Assembly (NCBI GenBank): GCA_018402605.1
Contig: JAGYIK010000015.1
Location: forward strand, 1-18,015
Direction: 5' to 3'
Origin: Litorivicinus sp.
GTDB lineage: Bacteria; Pseudomonadota; Gammaproteobacteria; Pseudomonadales; Litorivicinaceae
Length of the DNA stretch: 18,015 nucleotides
The stretch's first letter is position 1; each line of letters begins with the position of its first letter. Both the position numbers and the translations under genes were made by a program. The notes beneath the pieces were generated by a model that was not told where the DNA came from, searched no databases, and worked only from the letters and a program-made list of their open reading frames with translations. Below, piece after piece: positions 15,212-18,015 of this stretch.

Positions 15212-17035
15212 ATGATTGAACGGATACGAAACGTCGCCATTATCGCACACGTCGACCATGGCAAAACTACCCTTGTAGACAAGCTTCTTGCTGCATCAGG
15301 CACATTGGATCGGAAAGAAATCCTCAATGAACGGATTATGGATTCCAGTGACCAAGAGAAAGAGCGTGGCATCACGATCTTGGCCAAGAACACCGGGCTG
15401 AATTGGCATGATTATCGGATTAACGTCGTCGACACCCCAGGTCACGCTGACTTTGGTGGCGAAGTGGAACGCGTGTTATCGATGGTGGACGCCGTGCTTC
15501 TCGTCGTTGATGCGGCTGAGGGTCCGATGCCACAGACTCGCTTCGTGACCCAAAAGGCGTTTGCGCAAGGTCTGAAGCCGATCGTCATCGTCAATAAGGT
15601 GGATAAAGTTGGCGCTGACCCACACGGTGCGATTGACAAAGTTTTTGACCTCTTTGATCAGCTCGGTGCGACCGACGATCAGTTGGATTTTCCGGTGGTG
15701 TACTGCTCTGCGATCAATGGATTGTCGGGTCCTGAACCCGATGCGCTGATTGAGAGCATGGAGCCCATTTTGCAGGCGATTGTGGATCACTGTCCAGTTC
15801 CTGAAGTGGACATGGATGGCTCACTGCAGCTGCAAATTTCTGCGCTCGACTACAATAGTTTCCAGGGCGTGATTGGTGTTGGACGGATTCGTCGTGGTCG
15901 TTTGAAGCGAAACCAACAGGTGACTGTTGTTGGCGCAGATGGCAAGAACCGCAATGGTAAGGTGCTGCAAATACTCGGTTATCTGGGTCTTGAGCGCATT
16001 GAGCAACAAGACGCAGCCGCAGGCGACATTGTCTGCATCACCGGTCTCGATCCCTTGTCGATTTCCGACACCCTGTGTTCGGTCGAGGCGCCTGAAGGCT
16101 TGCCACCACTGTCGGTCGATGAGCCGACAGTCAGCATGACCTTCCAGGTCAACGATAGCCCGTTTGCAGGTAAAGACGGCAAATATGTGACCTCCCGGAA
16201 CATCAAAGACCGTCTCGAGCGCGAGTTGATCCATAATGTAGCGCTTCGTGTGGAGCCAGGTGATACCCCGGACAAGTTTAAGGTTTCAGGACGCGGTGAA
16301 CTGCACCTGTCCGTGTTGATCGAATCGATGCGTCGTGAAGGTTTTGAACTCGGCGTGTCGCGTCCTGAGGTGATTGTTCGTGAAGTCGATGGCCATCGTG
16401 AAGAACCCTTTGAGTATGTGGTCATTGACATTGAAGAGCAGCATCAAGGGGCCATCATGGAAGCCCTGGGTCAGCGTAAGGGCGACATGAAGAACATGGC
16501 GCCTGATGGACAAGGACGAATCCGTCTCGAGTACATTATTGCTGCACGGGGTTTGATTGGCTTCCGTTCACAGTTCCTGACCATGACATCCGGTACCGGC
16601 ATCATGAGCAGTGTGTTTGATCACTACGGGCCTGTGAAAGAGGGTGAGCTCGGCAATCGAATCAACGGTGTGCTGGTGTCGATGATTGATGGCGCTACAA
16701 CCGCCTATTCACTCTTTAACCTCCAAGACCGCGGGCGTCTCATGATCGGCCCAGGCGTGGATGTTTATGAGGGTATGATTTTGGGCATTCATTCACGGGA
16801 TAATGACTTACCGGTCAATCCAGTGAAGGGCAAGCAGCTGACCAATATTCGTGCTGCAGGCACCGATGAGAATTTGATTCTCACGCCGCCGATCCGCATG
16901 ACGCTTGAGTCCGCTTTGGAATTCATCGATGATGATGAACTTGTGGAAGTGACACCAAATCACATCCGCTTGCGTAAAAAGCTATTGAAAGAAGCCGACC
17001 GGAAACGTGCCGGGCGGTCCAAGGCGGCGGGCTAG
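15212..17035 (+). CDS. typA: Ribosome-associated GTPase TypA/BipA
   Basis: The 607-residue translational GTPase has the same length as E. coli BipA. The G domain shows G1 AHVDHGKTTL (12-21), RGITI (52-56), G3 DTPGHADF (74-81), G4 NKVD (128-131) and an SAINGL G5 motif. Domain II, the EF-G-like domains III and V, and the BipA-specific C-terminal domain follow (RGELHLSVLIESMRREGFEL, AARGLIGFRSQFLTMT, ending in a basic KKLLKEADRKRAGRSKAAG tail). Known TypA binds the 70S ribosome and affects 50S assembly and stress or cold growth. I chose ATG 15212 because MIERIRNVAIIAHVDHGKTT is the family start and GGAGGA stands four bases upstream; the frame stays open to 15059 but those bases hold NtrC operators. 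Divergent from glnA; the frame is intact. Confidence 0.97.
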   Translation: MIERIRNVAIIAHVDHGKTTLVDKLLAASGTLDRKEILNERIMDSSDQEKERGITILAKNTGLNWHDYRINVVDTPGHADFGGEVERVLSMVDAVLLVVDAAEGPMPQTRFVTQKAFAQGLKPIVIVNKVDKVGADPHGAIDKVFDLFDQLGATDDQLDFPVVYCSAINGLSGPEPDALIESMEPILQAIVDHCPVPEVDMDGSLQLQISALDYNSFQGVIGVGRIRRGRLKRNQQVTVVGADGKNRNGKVLQILGYLGLERIEQQDAAAGDIVCITGLDPLSISDTLCSVEAPEGLPPLSVDEPTVSMTFQVNDSPFAGKDGKYVTSRNIKDRLERELIHNVALRVEPGDTPDKFKVSGRGELHLSVLIESMRREGFELGVSRPEVIVREVDGHREEPFEYVVIDIEEQHQGAIMEALGQRKGDMKNMAPDGQGRIRLEYIIAARGLIGFRSQFLTMTSGTGIMSSVFDHYGPVKEGELGNRINGVLVSMIDGATTAYSLFNLQDRGRLMIGPGVDVYEGMILGIHSRDNDLPVNPVKGKQLTNIRAAGTDENLILTPPIRMTLESALEFIDDDELVEVTPNHIRLRKKLLKEADRKRAGRSKAAG

Positions 17036-17045
17036 GATTGCGTGC

Positions 17046-17063
17046 CGCCCCGTACAGGGGGCG
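17046..17063 (+). promoter_or_regulatory. Small hairpin over the pip ribosome-binding site
   Basis: CGCCCC (17046-17051) can pair with GGGGCG (17058-17063) across a six-base loop. The GGGGG at 17057-17061 is also the only Shine-Dalgarno-like element before the downstream ATG (17067). No T run follows, so a terminator for typA is unlikely. Confidence 0.3.
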
Positions 17064-17066
17064 TGT

Positions 17067-18015
17067 ATGCATCGGTTATATCCGGCTAAAAAGGCCTATC
17101 ACACAGATTATGTGACCACCTCAGACGGACTGTTTGAGTTGCACATGAACCTGCACGGCAATCCAGATGGGTTGCCGATTATTTGTTTGCACGGCGGTCC
17201 CGGCGCTGGGACCTCGCCGATGATGCATCGGTTCTTTGATCTCGAAAAATTCCATGTCTTATGCTTTGACCAGCGTGGTGCTGGTCAATCGAGGCCGAGT
17301 GGCGAGCTCTCGGGGAACACCACGGAGCATCTGATTGATGATATGACGCTGTTGGCGGATCACGTCGGATTCAAACGATTTGCGCTCTTCGGTGGCTCTT
17401 GGGGAGCAACGTTGGCGCTTCTCTATGCCAGTCGTTTCCCAGAGAAAATTCTCGGTCTGGTGCTGCGTGGCGCTTTTTTGGCCACAGAGGATGAGTTGCA
17501 ATGGCTGTATGGCGGCGGCGCCGGTCGGCTCTATCCCGACGCTTGGCGAGATTTCCTTGCCCCGGTTCGGGACGCAGATCCCGAGTTGCAGTCGATTTTA
17601 ACAGCCTATGCCACTGCCTTGGAGTCACCGGATATCTTCCAACGCAATCGCGCCGCGCGCGCCTGGAATCTCTGGGAATCACGGGTATCCGAGTGTAATC
17701 CGGATCTGGCCCCCAAAGCCGAGGGCACCTTGGCTCGAGATTATGCGATGGCGCGCATTGAGCACCATTACGTTACCGCACGCTGTTTTGTTTCAGATGA
17801 TGCGATTGTTCGCGGGGTCGCAGACCTTCATCAGATTCCAGCGGAACTGATTCATGGCGAAAAAGATCATGTGTGTCTGGTACAAAATGCGCAGACTCTC
17901 AAAGCGCACTGGCCAAACCTAATGGTTGAGACTCCAGAGAATGGCTGCCACAGCGCGTTCACGCCAGAGATGGCCGAGGCCCTGTGTCGCGCAACCGCGC
18001 GGCTTGCAAATCGCT
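17067..18015 (+). CDS. pip: Proline iminopeptidase (alpha/beta hydrolase, S33), 3' end outside the window
   Basis: The open frame runs from ATG 17067 off the window edge: 316 codons, near the family's usual 313-323, so only a few residues are missing. Oxyanion-hole motif CLHGGPGAGTS, the DQRGAGQSRPSG strand, and nucleophile elbow FGGSWGATLAL with the catalytic serine identify the S33 family. ARIEHHYV resembles the family's ARIENHYF. The likely acid is in IHGEKDHVCL (more often GRYD) and the catalytic histidine in NGCHSAFTPEM. Family members are cytosolic and release N-terminal proline from peptides; substrate range varies. It follows typA after 31 bases on the same strand, so read-through is likely. 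Frame intact as far as visible. Confidence 0.9.
   Translation, partial: MHRLYPAKKAYHTDYVTTSDGLFELHMNLHGNPDGLPIICLHGGPGAGTSPMMHRFFDLEKFHVLCFDQRGAGQSRPSGELSGNTTEHLIDDMTLLADHVGFKRFALFGGSWGATLALLYASRFPEKILGLVLRGAFLATEDELQWLYGGGAGRLYPDAWRDFLAPVRDADPELQSILTAYATALESPDIFQRNRAARAWNLWESRVSECNPDLAPKAEGTLARDYAMARIEHHYVTARCFVSDDAIVRGVADLHQIPAELIHGEKDHVCLVQNAQTLKAHWPNLMVETPENGCHSAFTPEMAEALCRATARLANR

Noticed and set aside
1..18015. tRNA, rRNA, CRISPR array, insertion sequence, prophage, toxin-antitoxin or defence genes
   Set aside because: I looked through both strands for cloverleaf-like segments, direct repeat arrays, terminal inverted repeats and transposase or toxin motifs and saw none; gene density leaves little room.

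Overview
This is an ordinary housekeeping segment of a gammaproteobacterial chromosome. The evidence is the gene content and order: yggX-mutY-asmA, hisB-hisH-hisA-hisF, ctpA-envC-gpmI, a yibN-like rhodanese gene with grxC and secB, ntrC-ntrB-glnA, typA and an alpha/beta-hydrolase iminopeptidase. From memory this is close to the order in Pseudomonas aeruginosa (PA5117-PA5148 region), and the secB-grxC-yibN / gpmI-envC block is also found in enterics. No rRNA or tRNA gene, insertion sequence, phage gene, CRISPR array or defence gene is visible, and base composition looks even. The species cannot be fixed from the sequence; a non-enteric gammaproteobacterium near the Pseudomonadales/Oceanospirillales type is the best guess.

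Layout: (1) 2-3143, minus strand: asmA, mutY and yggX as a tightly packed operon (outer-membrane biogenesis, DNA repair of 8-oxoG:A mispairs, iron/oxidative-stress protein). (2) 3216-5936, plus strand: hisBHAF with overlapping start/stop codons, leading from a promoter divergent to asmA. It encodes the IGP synthase pair HisH/HisF, the isomerase HisA and the dehydratase HisB. (3) 5933-9804, minus strand: gpmI, envC and ctpA, running convergently into hisF. They cover glycolysis, activation of cell-wall amidases and periplasmic proteolysis. (4) 9926-11035, plus strand: yibN-grxC-secB, divergent from gpmI and convergent with ntrC, with a stem-loop terminator at the secB/ntrC junction. (5) about 11036-14947, minus strand: glnA-ntrB-ntrC, the nitrogen-regulation unit. 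(6) 15212-18015, plus strand: typA, then a proline-iminopeptidase-like gene that runs off the window end. No gene-free stretch exceeds 300 bases; the longest, 14948-15211, holds the glnA control region.

The best regulatory feature is the glnA-typA intergenic region. A sigma-54 -24/-12 promoter faces glnA, and upstream of it lie two strong NtrC operators whose centres are 32 bp apart, plus one intermediate and one weaker candidate. NtrC and NtrB, the proteins expected to act there, are encoded just downstream of glnA.

The other main observation concerns sequence quality. asmA, gpmI, yibN, grxC, secB, the 3' end of ntrC and glnA are each recognisable over full length but only by changing reading frame, mostly through apparent one-base losses in short homopolymers. 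The breaks cluster (about 2.0-2.75 kb, 8.78-11.15 kb, 14.32 kb), affect genes on both strands and hit essential genes, while neighbours such as hisBHAF, ctpA, envC, ntrB and typA are clean. Uncorrected sequencing or assembly errors explain this better than gene decay. I found no credible new biological system here.
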